Numbered from the stretch's first letter, positions 8,735 to 17,394 are shown. The stretch is 64,000 nucleotides of DNA from Desulfobaccales bacterium (GCA_037481655.1 JBBFLF010000002.1:127856-191855); one strand, 5' to 3'. The notes: generated by a model not told the origin, from the sequence alone. Program-made: numbers and translations.

Positions 8735-9364
8735 ATGAGAAGTGTCGGCAGAGACCTGTTGGACGTGCCCTTTCCCGAGATGGTGATGAACCTCGCCTTC
8801 GCCATCGCCAAGGGTCAGCTGGCCCTGGACCGCACCTCGCTGTCCACCGCCCGCATGCTGGCCCGGGAAAAAGTGAAGCTCATCCAGGAAATCCAGGAGA
8901 TAATTGAGCCGGATTTCCGCACCGTGGAGGTGACGGTGCAGGATCAGGACGGCAATCCCCGGAGAGAGACCATCATCGTCACCGGCGCCCGGGTAAAATT
9001 CGACAGCATGGACCCGGAGGACATGACCCTCCTGCAGGCGGGGCTCTCCCCCACTTTCTACCAGTTCACCGAATCCATCATTGAAGTGAAGATGTCCATC
9101 TCCCAGAAGACCACCAGCAGCAGCGAATTCGAGGTGGGGGCCTCCCTGGAGGCCAGCGCCTCCTGGGGCTGGGGCTCCGCCTCCTTCGCCTCCCACGTGA
9201 ATTACAAAACGGCCAACACCTACTCGTATTCGGCGGAGGGCTCCAGCCTGCTCCGCACCACCTTGAAGCCGGTGCCGCCGCCCAGCCGTCTGACGCCCCG
9301 GGTGCTCACCATCAACTGCCTGCCCATGCTGCAGGGGCAGCCGGCCGCCGTCAGCGTCAGTTAA
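8735..9364 (+). CDS. Uncharacterised protein, founder of a local paralogous family (member A)
   Basis: I do not recognise this 209-residue protein. The start has a strong AAGGAGG four bases upstream. It is clearly paralogous to the next gene: both share GRDLLD-PF near the N-terminus, a Gln/Leu-rich helix ending in ALD--SL, EIIEP--RTVEV, VTGARV, QAGL-PTFYQFTE, a beta strand IEV--SI, a tyrosine-rich TAN-YSY stretch and a C-terminal LR--(M/L)(R/K)PVPPPSRL. A Ser-rich loop (QKTTSSSEFEVGASLEASAS) sits at about residues 126-145. There is no signal peptide and no membrane helix. The alternating hydrophobic pattern suggests mainly beta structure after an N-terminal helix. It is the first gene of a closely spaced operon running at least to 15249. 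Confidence 0.8.
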   Translation: MRSVGRDLLDVPFPEMVMNLAFAIAKGQLALDRTSLSTARMLAREKVKLIQEIQEIIEPDFRTVEVTVQDQDGNPRRETIIVTGARVKFDSMDPEDMTLLQAGLSPTFYQFTESIIEVKMSISQKTTSSSEFEVGASLEASASWGWGSASFASHVNYKTANTYSYSAEGSSLLRTTLKPVPPPSRLTPRVLTINCLPMLQGQPAAVSVS

Positions 9365-9385
9365 ACGGGACGGAAAGGAGCTTTT

Positions 9386-9994
9386 ATGGCCATCGGCCGC
9401 GATCTCTTGGATCTGCCCTTTGCCGAACTGGTGCGCAACCTGGCCGTGGCCATTGCCGACGGCCAGGCGGCCTTGGATCATAACTCCCTGGAGACCATGA
9501 AGACCCTGGTGAACACCGAGGTGGAGGTGCTCACCGACGTCACCGAGATCATCGAGCCGGAGGTGCGCACCGTGGAGGTGATGGTGCCCGACGGCGCCGG
9601 CGGCACCAGAAAAGAGAAGGTGCCGGTGACCGGCGCCCGGGTGACCGCCACCGGCGCCCCGCCGGTGAAGATGAGCATGTTCCAGGCGGGTTTGCTGCCC
9701 ACATTTTACCAATTCACCGAGGCCACCATCGAGGTGCGCCTCTCCATCACCATGCGGGAGGAGCGGGTGACGGAGACCCGGGGCCGAGGCGCCGGTTTCC
9801 TGGGACTGGGCCGCAGCCGGGCCCACGCCGGCACGGTGGATTACCGCACCGCCAACAAATACAGCTATCAGGCGCAAGGGGCCAGCGTGCTGAGGGCGGT
9901 GATGCGGCCGGTGCCGCCACCCTCCCGCCTGGAGCCGGCGGTGACCACGGTGAACACCTTCACCAGCCCGCCCACCGTCACCCGCACGCCGTAA
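9386..9994 (+). CDS. Uncharacterised protein, paralogous family member B
   Basis: This 202-residue product is a close paralogue of the preceding gene, aligning along its whole length: MAIGRDLLDLPFAELVRNLA at the start, EVRTVEVMVPDGAGG in the middle, QAGLLPTFYQFTEATIEVRL, and ASVLRAVMRPVPPPSRLEP at the end. The Ser-rich loop of member A is replaced by an Arg/Gly-rich loop (residues about 132-150). It starts 21 bases after member A, behind an AAAGGAG site. There is no signal peptide. Function is unknown. The duplication suggests a structural component needed in related variants, which is inference. Confidence 0.8.
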   Translation: MAIGRDLLDLPFAELVRNLAVAIADGQAALDHNSLETMKTLVNTEVEVLTDVTEIIEPEVRTVEVMVPDGAGGTRKEKVPVTGARVTATGAPPVKMSMFQAGLLPTFYQFTEATIEVRLSITMREERVTETRGRGAGFLGLGRSRAHAGTVDYRTANKYSYQAQGASVLRAVMRPVPPPSRLEPAVTTVNTFTSPPTVTRTP

Positions 9995-10010
9995 ATCCGG
10001 GAGGGACCAT

Positions 10011-10658
10011 ATGCCCAACGGAACTCCCGCCCAGCAGATTGCGGATCTCATCTCCACGCCCCTGGAGGAGCTCCTGGTGGCCCTGGGCTCGGGGATCGGC
10101 CGGGCCCAGGCCGAGCTGGACCGCCACTCCATCGAGATCCAGAAACTCATCCTGGAGGACCCGGTGCTTTCCCAGTACGGCCTGGAGGCCACCTGGTACC
10201 AGATCCCCAGAACCGAGCTGGAACTCAAGATCGCCGTGGCCCTGGAGCACCCCTCCCCCAAGGCGGAGCCCCCCCGGGTGGGCGGGGTGATCAGGAAACC
10301 TCTGCCCCGGCTGTATGCCCAGCCGGTGAATGCCCGCTATACCAACCAGTTCTCCTATGACATCCAGGCGGCCAGCACCGTGAAGCTCGCCGTGGTGGCG
10401 GTACCGCCCCCGGGGGTGGCCGCGGCCACCCCGGCCCTGACGGAGGAGGCGGCCCTGGCCGCGGCCCTGCCGTATCTGTTCAAAGATGCCCAGGGGAAGC
10501 CCGAGCCCCGGGTGACGGTGAACTTCAACGGCGGCGCCCGGACCTGGTATATCGTGCAGACCGCGGAAAAAGACGGGGCCGTGACGTTGCGGGCCCTGGT
10601 GAAAGTGGACGATCTGACGGCCCAGGTGCTGGAGCGCCGGGGCGGGCCGGGGGGTTGA
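10011..10658 (+). CDS. Uncharacterised protein, divergent family member C
   Basis: The 215-residue protein is a diverged third member of the same family. TPLEELLVALGSGIGRAQAE matches the N-terminal helix of members A and B, YGLEATWYQIPRTELELKI matches their PTFYQFTE-x-IEV block, and NQFSYDIQAASTVKLAVVAV plus PPPG matches their tyrosine-rich and Pro-rich C-terminal block. It then continues for about 75 residues that A and B lack, including NFNGGARTWYIVQTAEKDGA and a strand-rich end. It starts 16 bases after member B with a GGGAGGGA site. No signal peptide is seen. The extra C-terminal part may be an interaction domain (inference). Confidence 0.75.
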   Translation: MPNGTPAQQIADLISTPLEELLVALGSGIGRAQAELDRHSIEIQKLILEDPVLSQYGLEATWYQIPRTELELKIAVALEHPSPKAEPPRVGGVIRKPLPRLYAQPVNARYTNQFSYDIQAASTVKLAVVAVPPPGVAAATPALTEEAALAAALPYLFKDAQGKPEPRVTVNFNGGARTWYIVQTAEKDGAVTLRALVKVDDLTAQVLERRGGPGG

Positions 10659-10661
10659 GCC

Positions 10662-11441
10662 ATGCCTCCCGAAGAACTGGAACGCGTCAAACTGGAGCTG
10701 GCCCAGGTCCGCACCCAGCTGAACCTGGTGGAGCAGTCCCGCCGGGAACTGACCTTCAAGCTGGAGGCGGCCACCAAGGACCTGCAGGAGACCCGCCAGG
10801 CCCTGGCCCGCACCGAAGCCCTCAACGCCGAGCTTCGGCAGCGCACGGAGCTGGCCCAGGGCCGGGTGCGGGAGCTGGAGACGGCCCTGGCCAAAGCCCA
10901 GGAGGAGCTGCGCCATAAAGAGGCGGAGCTGGGGAGCCTGAGGACCATCAAGGAGGTGGCGGAGGTCTGGAAGCGGGAACGGGACCAGGCCCTCCAGGAC
11001 CTGGCCCAAATCAAAGCGGATGTGGAGCGGCAGGTCTCCCAGGCGGTGAAGGCCGCCCTGGAGCAGGTCACCCGGGAGCATGAGGCCGCCCGGCAGACCT
11101 GGCAGGCGGAGCGCCTGAAACTGACAGAAGAGATCGCCCGGCTGCAGGACCGGCTGGCGGAGCGGGGGGTGGTGGGCCACGTCTTTCCCACCGACCTGGC
11201 CGGCAAGCTGGCCGGGGTGCTGGAAGGCTTGGCGGAGGGACGGGCGGCGCCGGGGAAGCAATACACCGCCGCCCTCACCTCCCTGGAGGTGGAGGCCCGG
11301 GGGGTGCTGGAGGCCCCCCGCACCGGGGAGGCGGAGCCCCGCTTTGTCACCCCGGAGGCGGGGCGGGTGGAGCCCGGAGCGCTCTCCACCCTGCGCATGA
11401 CCTTCCGCCTGCTCCCCACCGTGCGCACCGAAGAGGAGTGA
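10662..11441 (+). CDS. Coiled-coil protein with a family-like C-terminal domain (member D)
   Basis: This 259-residue protein begins three bases after member C. Residues 1 to about 165 are a long uninterrupted coiled coil rich in Glu, Leu, Arg and Gln. The remaining part appears to be a reduced version of the domain in the three genes before it: FPTDLAGKLAGVLEGLAEG resembles the N-terminal helix, AALTSLEVEARGVL the central strand, and GALSTLRMTFRLLPTV the C-terminal block. This relation was judged by eye and is weaker than that among A, B and C. No signal peptide is present. The layout suggests a scaffold or stalk attached to the domain shared with A-C. Confidence 0.7.
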   Translation: MPPEELERVKLELAQVRTQLNLVEQSRRELTFKLEAATKDLQETRQALARTEALNAELRQRTELAQGRVRELETALAKAQEELRHKEAELGSLRTIKEVAEVWKRERDQALQDLAQIKADVERQVSQAVKAALEQVTREHEAARQTWQAERLKLTEEIARLQDRLAERGVVGHVFPTDLAGKLAGVLEGLAEGRAAPGKQYTAALTSLEVEARGVLEAPRTGEAEPRFVTPEAGRVEPGALSTLRMTFRLLPTVRTEEE

Positions 11442-11442
11442 C

Positions 11443-12243
11443 GTGGCTGAGCTGGACTTCTACCGCCGCCAGGCCACCTTGGCCCAGGTGCGGGCCGAGG
11501 TGGCGGAAACCTTGGCCCAGAGCCTGAGGCGGGAGCGGGATGCCGCGGTAGCCGACCGGGCGGGCCTGATGCGGGAAAACGCCCGCCTCAAAGCGCTGGT
11601 GGAGAAGCTCGCCGGCCAGCTCGGGGAGGTGCGGGAGAAGCTCAAGGAGGCGGTGGCCCGGCGCCGGGGGGTGCCCGTGGAGGAGCTCCTCCAGGCACTC
11701 CTTGACGCCTTGGAGGCCGGCTCCCGGGGCCTCACGGGCCGGGTCATCGCCGAGGCCCATCTGGACCTTAAGGCCGCCTTGCAGGTGGAGGAGAAAACCG
11801 CCGGGCTGCAGGTGGCCGCGGCGGGCCTTTTTCCCCCCCAGAGCCTGAGCACCCTCTCGTTGACCGTGCGTCCCACCCCCCCGGGGCTGTGGGAGGAGGG
11901 CCGCAGGCGCGGCCTGGCGGCAATCATGGAGGCTGCCCAGGCCCTGCAGGAGGCCCTCAGCGGGAGTTTTCCGTTAGACGCGGCAAAGGGGGCGGCTACG
12001 GCCCTGGCGCAGATCTCGGCCTTTCTGGCGGCGCCGCCTCAGGCCCCGGAGGAGGTGGCGGGGGCCTTGAAGCCGGTGGTGGACAGCCTCAGCTCTTTGG
12101 CCGGGCGGCTGCCCACACTGACGCCCGCAGCCCGGGAACTGGCCGGTCGGGTGGCCGACCTGCCTGCAGCGCCCGCAGAAGAGCATCTGGCGGCGCTGGC
12201 CACGGCCCTGGCGGCGGTGGCCCGGGAGCTTGAGGGGGGCTGA
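11443..12243 (+). CDS. Coiled-coil and helical protein with a family-like domain (member E)
   Basis: The gene starts with GTG one base after the stop of member D, within the overlapping context TGACGTGG, which implies coupled translation. The 266-residue product has a coiled coil at residues 1-60, then VPVEELLQALLDALEAG, AHLDLKAALQVEEK and SLSTLSLTVRPTPPG. In order these resemble the helix, strand and C-terminal block of the upstream proteins. The last 110 residues are Ala/Leu-rich amphipathic helices without charge clustering. No signal peptide is visible. It is probably part of the same assembly as the four preceding genes; the function is unknown. Confidence 0.7.
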   Translation: MAELDFYRRQATLAQVRAEVAETLAQSLRRERDAAVADRAGLMRENARLKALVEKLAGQLGEVREKLKEAVARRRGVPVEELLQALLDALEAGSRGLTGRVIAEAHLDLKAALQVEEKTAGLQVAAAGLFPPQSLSTLSLTVRPTPPGLWEEGRRRGLAAIMEAAQALQEALSGSFPLDAAKGAATALAQISAFLAAPPQAPEEVAGALKPVVDSLSSLAGRLPTLTPAARELAGRVADLPAAPAEEHLAALATALAAVARELEGG

Positions 12244-12244
12244 G

Positions 12245-14989
12245 ATGGCGGTGCGCATCCGGGCCGAGCGTCCCACCGTGGACCCCACCGGGCCGCCCCC
12301 GGCCTTCACCATCACCACGGACCGTCAGTTCTGCGAGGTGGAGGTCACCAGCGACCCGGTGCTTTTCAACGGCGCCCTGGCGACCCGGCGCCGACCGGAG
12401 AATTTCTCCACCTCCCGGGATGAAGGCCCCATCACGGTGGAGCGGGGCCGGGCCCGCTATCGGCTGGACGAAGCCGCCTGGCGGGCCCTGCGGCGTTACC
12501 CTTACCTTTACTACCGGGCCATTGCCTACGATGGCCCCCTGCCCGACCGCCAGAGGATCGCCGCCAACGGCCACCTGACCGGACGCCGACGGGAGGAGAG
12601 CCTGGCGGCCCACGATTTCCGGCAGGCCCCGGCCATCTACCTGGCCCCGCCGGGCACCCGCCTGCCGCCGGTGCGCCGCCGCCTCTCCGGGAACGTGAAG
12701 TGGCTCCGGGTGGACGGCAACCGCCTGGTGAACGAGGACGGCGATCCGGTGGTGCTCCGGGGCGTGAACCTTTCCGGCCTGGAATACACCGACCGGGGGG
12801 CTCTGGACCCCACCGGGGTGAGGCGAGCCACCTCCCGGGAGGGGGCAGGCATCACCCGGGAGCTCATCCGGGAAATCGTGGGCCATTGGCGGGCCAATAT
12901 CATCCGCCTGCCCCTCAATCAGGAGTGGGCCCTCACCCGGGAGGATTACCTGGCCAACCTGGACCGCATCATTGAGTGGGCCGCCGCCGAAGGCGCCTAT
13001 ACCCTCCTGGATCTGCAGTGGTTCGACACCCACCGGGAATTCGGTCATCTGCGGGACGGCTCGGTGAACCGGGTGCCCCCCATGCCGGAGGAGAACTCCG
13101 TGCGCCTTTGGCGGCTGCTGGCCAGCCGCTATCGGCGGGAGCCGGCGGTGCTCTTTGATATTTTCAATGAGCCCCACGTGCCCCTGGCCGACGATCAGGC
13201 CGCGGTGATCCCCCAGCTGGCCACGGAAAGGGAGTGGGTGGACCACTGGCACACCTGGGTCCGGCGCCTGGAGCAGGTGATCCATCGGGAGCACGGCCGG
13301 GCCCTCCTTTTTGTCAGCGGCTGGGATTGGGCCCTGAACCTGCGCCATTTTCCGGTGCCCCTGCCCGGGGGCCGCACCCTCCCCAACGCGGTGTATGCCG
13401 CCCACGTCTATCACCACGCCACCCCCGGGCGCAGCACCGCCACCCGGGCCGATTGGGATTACTGGTTCGGGTTTTCCCGCCTCCGGGACGCCCATCCCAT
13501 TTTCATCACCGAGTGGGGCGGCGACGCGGCCCAGCTCCGGTGGGGCATCGAACTGGAGCAGTATCTCCGGGACCTGCACCGCTTCCGTAACGGGATGTGG
13601 CCGGGCCTGGCGGGCTGGACCGCCTGGTCCTGGGCCGATCGGCCGCTCCTGGTGGAGCGGGGCACCGGGATCCGGACCCTCCCCACTGGCACCCAGGTGA
13701 GCTGGCGCACCTACGTCATGGACGGCGCCCACTACCAGCCCACCGAGTTCGGGGAGCTGGTGCGGGCGGCCCTGAACACCATGCCTGCCTTTCCCCGGCT
13801 GGCCTTCGCCCTGGACCGGCCCCCAGGCGGCCGCGGCCGCTATTTCATTGCCACTTCCCCGGCCCGGCGGGAGGATTTCCTGGCGGTGCAGGGCCATGAT
13901 TTCACCCCCGGCACCCGCCTCGAATTGTGGACCCCGGCCGTCCGGGTAACCCTCACGCCCACGGCGACCCTGCCCCACCTTCTTTTGGTGGACCGGCTGC
14001 CGGCCACGGTGCCCCTGGGGGAGGTGCTGTGCCGGGTGGTGCGGCCGGACGGGGTGCAAAGTGAACCGGTAACCCTCCGGGTGGAAGCGGCTCCCGGGGA
14101 GTTTACCGAGATTTATCCCGGGGATGAAAGCAAGCCCGCCGAACGCCGGTTTACCATTCTGTTTCTGGCCAATCCGGTGGTGGAGACCCGGCAGGGGGCC
14201 TTCCAGGCCGAGTCCCTGCTCAGTTGCCGGGAGCGCTTCCACCGGGCGGTGGCCGCGGCTTTGCGCTCCCTCTTCGGCGGCCGGGAGACCCTGCTCCATC
14301 CCTATGCCCTGGATATCCGGCTGGCGGCCCGCTTTGCCCCGGACACGGTGGAGGCGGCCCATGCCCTGTGCCGGCAGCATGCCGGCGGCATTATGGAGCC
14401 GGACCGGGGGCGGATCCGGGCTTATCTGGCGGCGGAGGGGCTTTTGGCGGACGTCTGCCTGGTGTTCTACCATTCCTCCGGGTACCGTCGCTGCTCGGCT
14501 GCTCACACTGTGGATGACGAGGCCTCAGATGGCCGCCTCTTCCGTTACAACGGGGCCACGCACCATCACCGGCGCCGGCCCCGGGAACCGGGGGTGGCGA
14601 CCCTGCATGCGCCCGTGGATTTTATTCTGGATCCGTTGCATGAATTTATTCATGCCTTCTCGGATGAAAACCACGGGGCCGTGGATGATCTGTATGACGA
14701 CCTGCCTTTGGATACCTTTATCGTGAACCGCAAACGCCGGGATCGGGCCGGCGGCCCCATCCCCCGGCGGTTTGCCGAGTATGACGGGCAGAGCTACGCC
14801 AGCGACCTGCGCCGGGACGGCCTGGGGTATCCGGCCGCCTGGCGCAGCTATCATCCGGAGCTCATCAACCCGGCGCAGCCCAACTTGATGGACAACTATT
14901 TCCGGGCTCGTTTTCCTCCATGGTGCCGCTTGGACCGGCTGACCCTGAAGTTTCTCCGGGACCGGCTGGAATGGAAGCTGGGACGATGA
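12245..14989 (+). CDS. GH5-family glycosidase fused to an HEXXH metallopeptidase-like domain
   Basis: The protein has 914 residues from ATG 12245, which has GAGGGGGG just upstream. Residues 1-150 are an unassigned N-terminal region. Residues 151-475 form a GH5 (cellulase-type) TIM barrel: LRVDGNRLVNEDGDPVVLRG opens it, the acid/base Glu309 is in FDIFNEPH, and the nucleophile Glu423 is in FITEWGG, so the enzyme is probably active on a beta-glycan. Residues 480-640 look beta-rich. Residues 640-914 contain LDPLHEFIHAFSDENHG, a zinc-binding HEXXH (His799-His803) with acidic residues soon after, distantly like IgA-peptidase M64 enzymes. No signal peptide can be seen, which is odd for an enzyme acting on polysaccharide. 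It is in the same operon as the coiled-coil proteins and overlaps the next gene by ATGA. Confidence 0.85.
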   Translation: MAVRIRAERPTVDPTGPPPAFTITTDRQFCEVEVTSDPVLFNGALATRRRPENFSTSRDEGPITVERGRARYRLDEAAWRALRRYPYLYYRAIAYDGPLPDRQRIAANGHLTGRRREESLAAHDFRQAPAIYLAPPGTRLPPVRRRLSGNVKWLRVDGNRLVNEDGDPVVLRGVNLSGLEYTDRGALDPTGVRRATSREGAGITRELIREIVGHWRANIIRLPLNQEWALTREDYLANLDRIIEWAAAEGAYTLLDLQWFDTHREFGHLRDGSVNRVPPMPEENSVRLWRLLASRYRREPAVLFDIFNEPHVPLADDQAAVIPQLATEREWVDHWHTWVRRLEQVIHREHGRALLFVSGWDWALNLRHFPVPLPGGRTLPNAVYAAHVYHHATPGRSTATRADWDYWFGFSRLRDAHPIFITEWGGDAAQLRWGIELEQYLRDLHRFRNGMWPGLAGWTAWSWADRPLLVERGTGIRTLPTGTQVSWRTYVMDGAHYQPTEFGELVRAALNTMPAFPRLAFALDRPPGGRGRYFIATSPARREDFLAVQGHDFTPGTRLELWTPAVRVTLTPTATLPHLLLVDRLPATVPLGEVLCRVVRPDGVQSEPVTLRVEAAPGEFTEIYPGDESKPAERRFTILFLANPVVETRQGAFQAESLLSCRERFHRAVAAALRSLFGGRETLLHPYALDIRLAARFAPDTVEAAHALCRQHAGGIMEPDRGRIRAYLAAEGLLADVCLVFYHSSGYRRCSAAHTVDDEASDGRLFRYNGATHHHRRRPREPGVATLHAPVDFILDPLHEFIHAFSDENHGAVDDLYDDLPLDTFIVNRKRRDRAGGPIPRRFAEYDGQSYASDLRRDGLGYPAAWRSYHPELINPAQPNLMDNYFRARFPPWCRLDRLTLKFLRDRLEWKLGR

Positions 14990-15249
14990 GGACCCTCACC
15001 CCGGAGGAGCGGGCCGCGGTGCTGGCCCTCCATCCCCGGGCCCGGCCCCAGGATCTGGACCGGTTTGAGGAACTTCTCCGCTTGCGCCTGACCGTGGGAG
15101 CAAAAAACCCGGCCAAGGCCCGGGAGCTGGACCGGCAACTGGCGGAGCTGGAGGAGCGGGTCTTCCCCCGCCTGCAGGAGGCCCTGGAGCAGGTCTGGGC
15201 CCGCCTGCCCGAGGAGCCGGAGGAGCCGGAGGAGCCGGGAGTCGCCTGA
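14986..15249 (+). CDS. Small acidic helical protein
   Basis: This 87-residue protein starts at the ATG that overlaps the stop of the GH5-peptidase gene (ATGA). It is helical, with ALHPRARPQDLDRFEELLRL in the first half and a charged helix RELDRQLAELEERVFPRLQE, and ends in an unusual EEPEEPEEP repeat. I recognise no family. Its coupling to the upstream gene suggests a partner or chaperone for that product, which is inference. It is the last gene of the tight operon; a 234-base gap follows. Confidence 0.65.
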   Translation: MRTLTPEERAAVLALHPRARPQDLDRFEELLRLRLTVGAKNPAKARELDRQLAELEERVFPRLQEALEQVWARLPEEPEEPEEPGVA

Positions 15250-15483
15250 GCGGGGGATGCCGGGTTGACCGCGGGGAGACGGGGGTCAGGGGTTGCAAGG
15301 AGAGGCCAGGATCCCGGGGCCAAGAAAAGATAGAAATTTTTCTTGATTTTCTTAAACGTGAATACACCATGGAAGGCAGAGGGACTTTGCCCATGAGGGT
15401 CCCCCCAAGCCTTGAAATGTTCTCCCCTTCCAGGGGCTTCTAACCGGCGGCAGAGCCGCTGGCAGACGCCAAGGGACCGCTGC
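15250..15483. other. Intergenic gap with an AT-rich patch
   Basis: The gap holds an AT-rich segment at about 15324-15366 (AAGATAGAAATTTTTCTTGA) that could carry a promoter for the next gene, although I cannot place a confident -35/-10 pair. No gene is visible. Confidence 0.3.
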
Positions 15484-17394
15484 ATGAGCCGCACCGACAG
15501 AGCCCAGGAGCGCCGCCGGGCAGAACGGCAGGCGGAGCGGACCCGCCGCCGGGAAGAGGAACGCCGGGCGGAGGCGGCGGCCCGGGCCCGGGAGGAGGCC
15601 AGGGAGCGGGAGCGCCAGGAGGCCCGCCGGGCTGAGGCTCTCCGGGAAGCCCGGGAACGGGAGGAGACGGAGCGGCGCCGCCGGGAGCAGGAGGAGGCCC
15701 GCCGGCGGCGCCTCCGGCAGGAACGCCGGCAGGAAAGACGGCAGGCGGCCAAGGAGGAGGAGGCTCGGCAGGACAGGCGGGAAGCCCGGCGTACCGCTAC
15801 CCCCTTGGCCACCCGGCGGGCGGGGGAGCGCAAAAGGCAGGCGCAACCGCCGAAACCGGTTAAGCCTGCGGCCAAAATCCGGGTGCGGCAGCCGCAGCCT
15901 CCCAGGGCTGAAGAGGCCCAAGTCCGACGACCAAAGGCGCGGGGGCCGGAAAAAGAGAGGCCGCCACGGACGTTGGCGGCCAAACCAGGCGCTGACTGGC
16001 GTCAGGAAAAGCAGCCGGCCCCCCGGGAACCGGACAAAAAGCGGCCGCAGCCGGAGCGCCGCCGCGCGGCTGCGCCCCGCCGCCAGGTGGTTCGCGCCCT
16101 TCGCAACGACTACCCGAAGCAAGAGAAACCCCGGGTCAAGGCCGCCAGCCCGGCCGCGCCCCGGAAAAGCCCCGCCAAAGACAAAGAGGGCCCCAAGGCC
16201 CCTCAGGTGCTGCCGCGCTCCCGCCCCGGTCGCCCTCGCCTGGGTTCCGCATCCGGGAAAACCCCTTTACGTCGGCCCACGTTGGTGGCGCCGGTCCGGA
16301 AGCGGGTGCCGGTCCTGCCCGCCGACAATCCCCACCCCCGGCCCGGGGCGGCCCGCCTGCCCAGCGGCCTCCTCTCCGCCCACCTCCCCTGGCTGCGGGT
16401 GGAGGGGCGCTTTGTGGTGGATGAACGGGACCGGGTGCGGATTCTTCGGGGTTTTACCCTTCGGGGCCTGGAGCGGGCCACCCCCCAGGGCAGCGCCTTT
16501 CCGGTGCCCTTGAGCCCCCAGGAGGCGGCGTTGCTCCGCTCCTGGGGGGCCACCGCGGTGCGTCTCCCTCTGGCCCAGGATCTGGCCCTGGAAGGCCGGG
16601 GCGAGGCCGACGGCGAGGATTATCTGCAAGCCGTGGATGCCGCCATCGCGGCCGCCGCGGCCGCGGGGCTGTACACCATCCTCCAGCTCTCCCTTCTCTC
16701 CAGCGTGTTGCCCACGCACCGGGGGCCCGCAGGCGAAGTGTACGACCCGCCCCTGCCGGACCCGGGCTCGGTGGATTTCTGGGGGATTCTGGCCCGACGT
16801 TACGGCGATGAGCCGGCGGTCCTCTTTCAGCTCTTCGGCCCGCCCCACGACCCCGGGCCGGGGGATGCCACCGCGGTCCTGCTTTCCCGGGTCACCTGGC
16901 CGGTGTGGCGCAATCATCTTTTGGCCATGCTGGGGGAGCTGCGCCGGGAGCACCCCCGGGCCGTGGCCCTGGTGCCGGGATTGGGGAGCGATCTTTCCGG
17001 CTTTCCGCTCCCCTTTTCCGACGGCACCCCGGTGCCCCAGCTGATCTACGGGCTGGAGCTCCCCGCCGGGGGCGCGGCCGCCGCTTTAGGGGAGCTTGTG
17101 CGGCTCAGCCGGCGGGTGCCGGTGGCAGCCCTGGGAGTCACCGCCGGGCCGCTGGAGGGCCGCCAGGTCCAGGCGCTGGGCCCCCGGCTGGCCCAGGCCG
17201 GCATCCACTGGCTGGCCGCGGCTTGGACGGACGGCCCCGGAGCCTTGGTCACCTGCCAGCGGGGCCGCCTCATCCCCACGCCTCTGGGCCGGGCCTTTCA
17301 GGCGGCCCTGGCCGTGCCCATGCCGGCGGAGTTTCATCTGGAGCCCGCCGCCCGCCGGCAGTCATTCCGCCTCCTCCCCGGCCGGGGGGAGTAA
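15484..17394 (+). CDS. Coiled-coil protein with a catalytically dead GH5-like domain
   Basis: From ATG 15484 the product has 636 residues. Residues 1-105 are almost entirely Arg, Glu, Ala and Gln, a highly charged single helix or coiled coil. Residues 106-300 are a Pro/Lys/Arg-rich disordered linker. Residues 300-615 are clearly related to the GH5 domain two genes upstream: LRVEGRFVVDERDRVRILRG, RRYGDEPAVLFQLFGPPHDP and a final TIM-barrel strand. Both catalytic positions are lost. The NEP motif reads GPP (Glu replaced by Pro453), and the strand that carries the nucleophile reads VAALGVTAG with Gly551 at the Glu position. It should therefore bind rather than cleave glycan. No signal peptide is seen. 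The extreme basic charge of the linker could bind nucleic acid or acidic polymer. Confidence 0.8.
   Translation: MSRTDRAQERRRAERQAERTRRREEERRAEAAARAREEARERERQEARRAEALREAREREETERRRREQEEARRRRLRQERRQERRQAAKEEEARQDRREARRTATPLATRRAGERKRQAQPPKPVKPAAKIRVRQPQPPRAEEAQVRRPKARGPEKERPPRTLAAKPGADWRQEKQPAPREPDKKRPQPERRRAAAPRRQVVRALRNDYPKQEKPRVKAASPAAPRKSPAKDKEGPKAPQVLPRSRPGRPRLGSASGKTPLRRPTLVAPVRKRVPVLPADNPHPRPGAARLPSGLLSAHLPWLRVEGRFVVDERDRVRILRGFTLRGLERATPQGSAFPVPLSPQEAALLRSWGATAVRLPLAQDLALEGRGEADGEDYLQAVDAAIAAAAAAGLYTILQLSLLSSVLPTHRGPAGEVYDPPLPDPGSVDFWGILARRYGDEPAVLFQLFGPPHDPGPGDATAVLLSRVTWPVWRNHLLAMLGELRREHPRAVALVPGLGSDLSGFPLPFSDGTPVPQLIYGLELPAGGAAAALGELVRLSRRVPVAALGVTAGPLEGRQVQALGPRLAQAGIHWLAAAWTDGPGALVTCQRGRLIPTPLGRAFQAALAVPMPAEFHLEPAARRQSFRLLPGRGE

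Noticed and set aside
8735-17394. Interpretation as a prophage or phage-tail island
   Set aside because: No capsid, portal, terminase, tail tube, baseplate, integrase or lysis gene is recognisable, and there is no attachment-site duplication. Only the paralogous, signal-less proteins hint at a particle.
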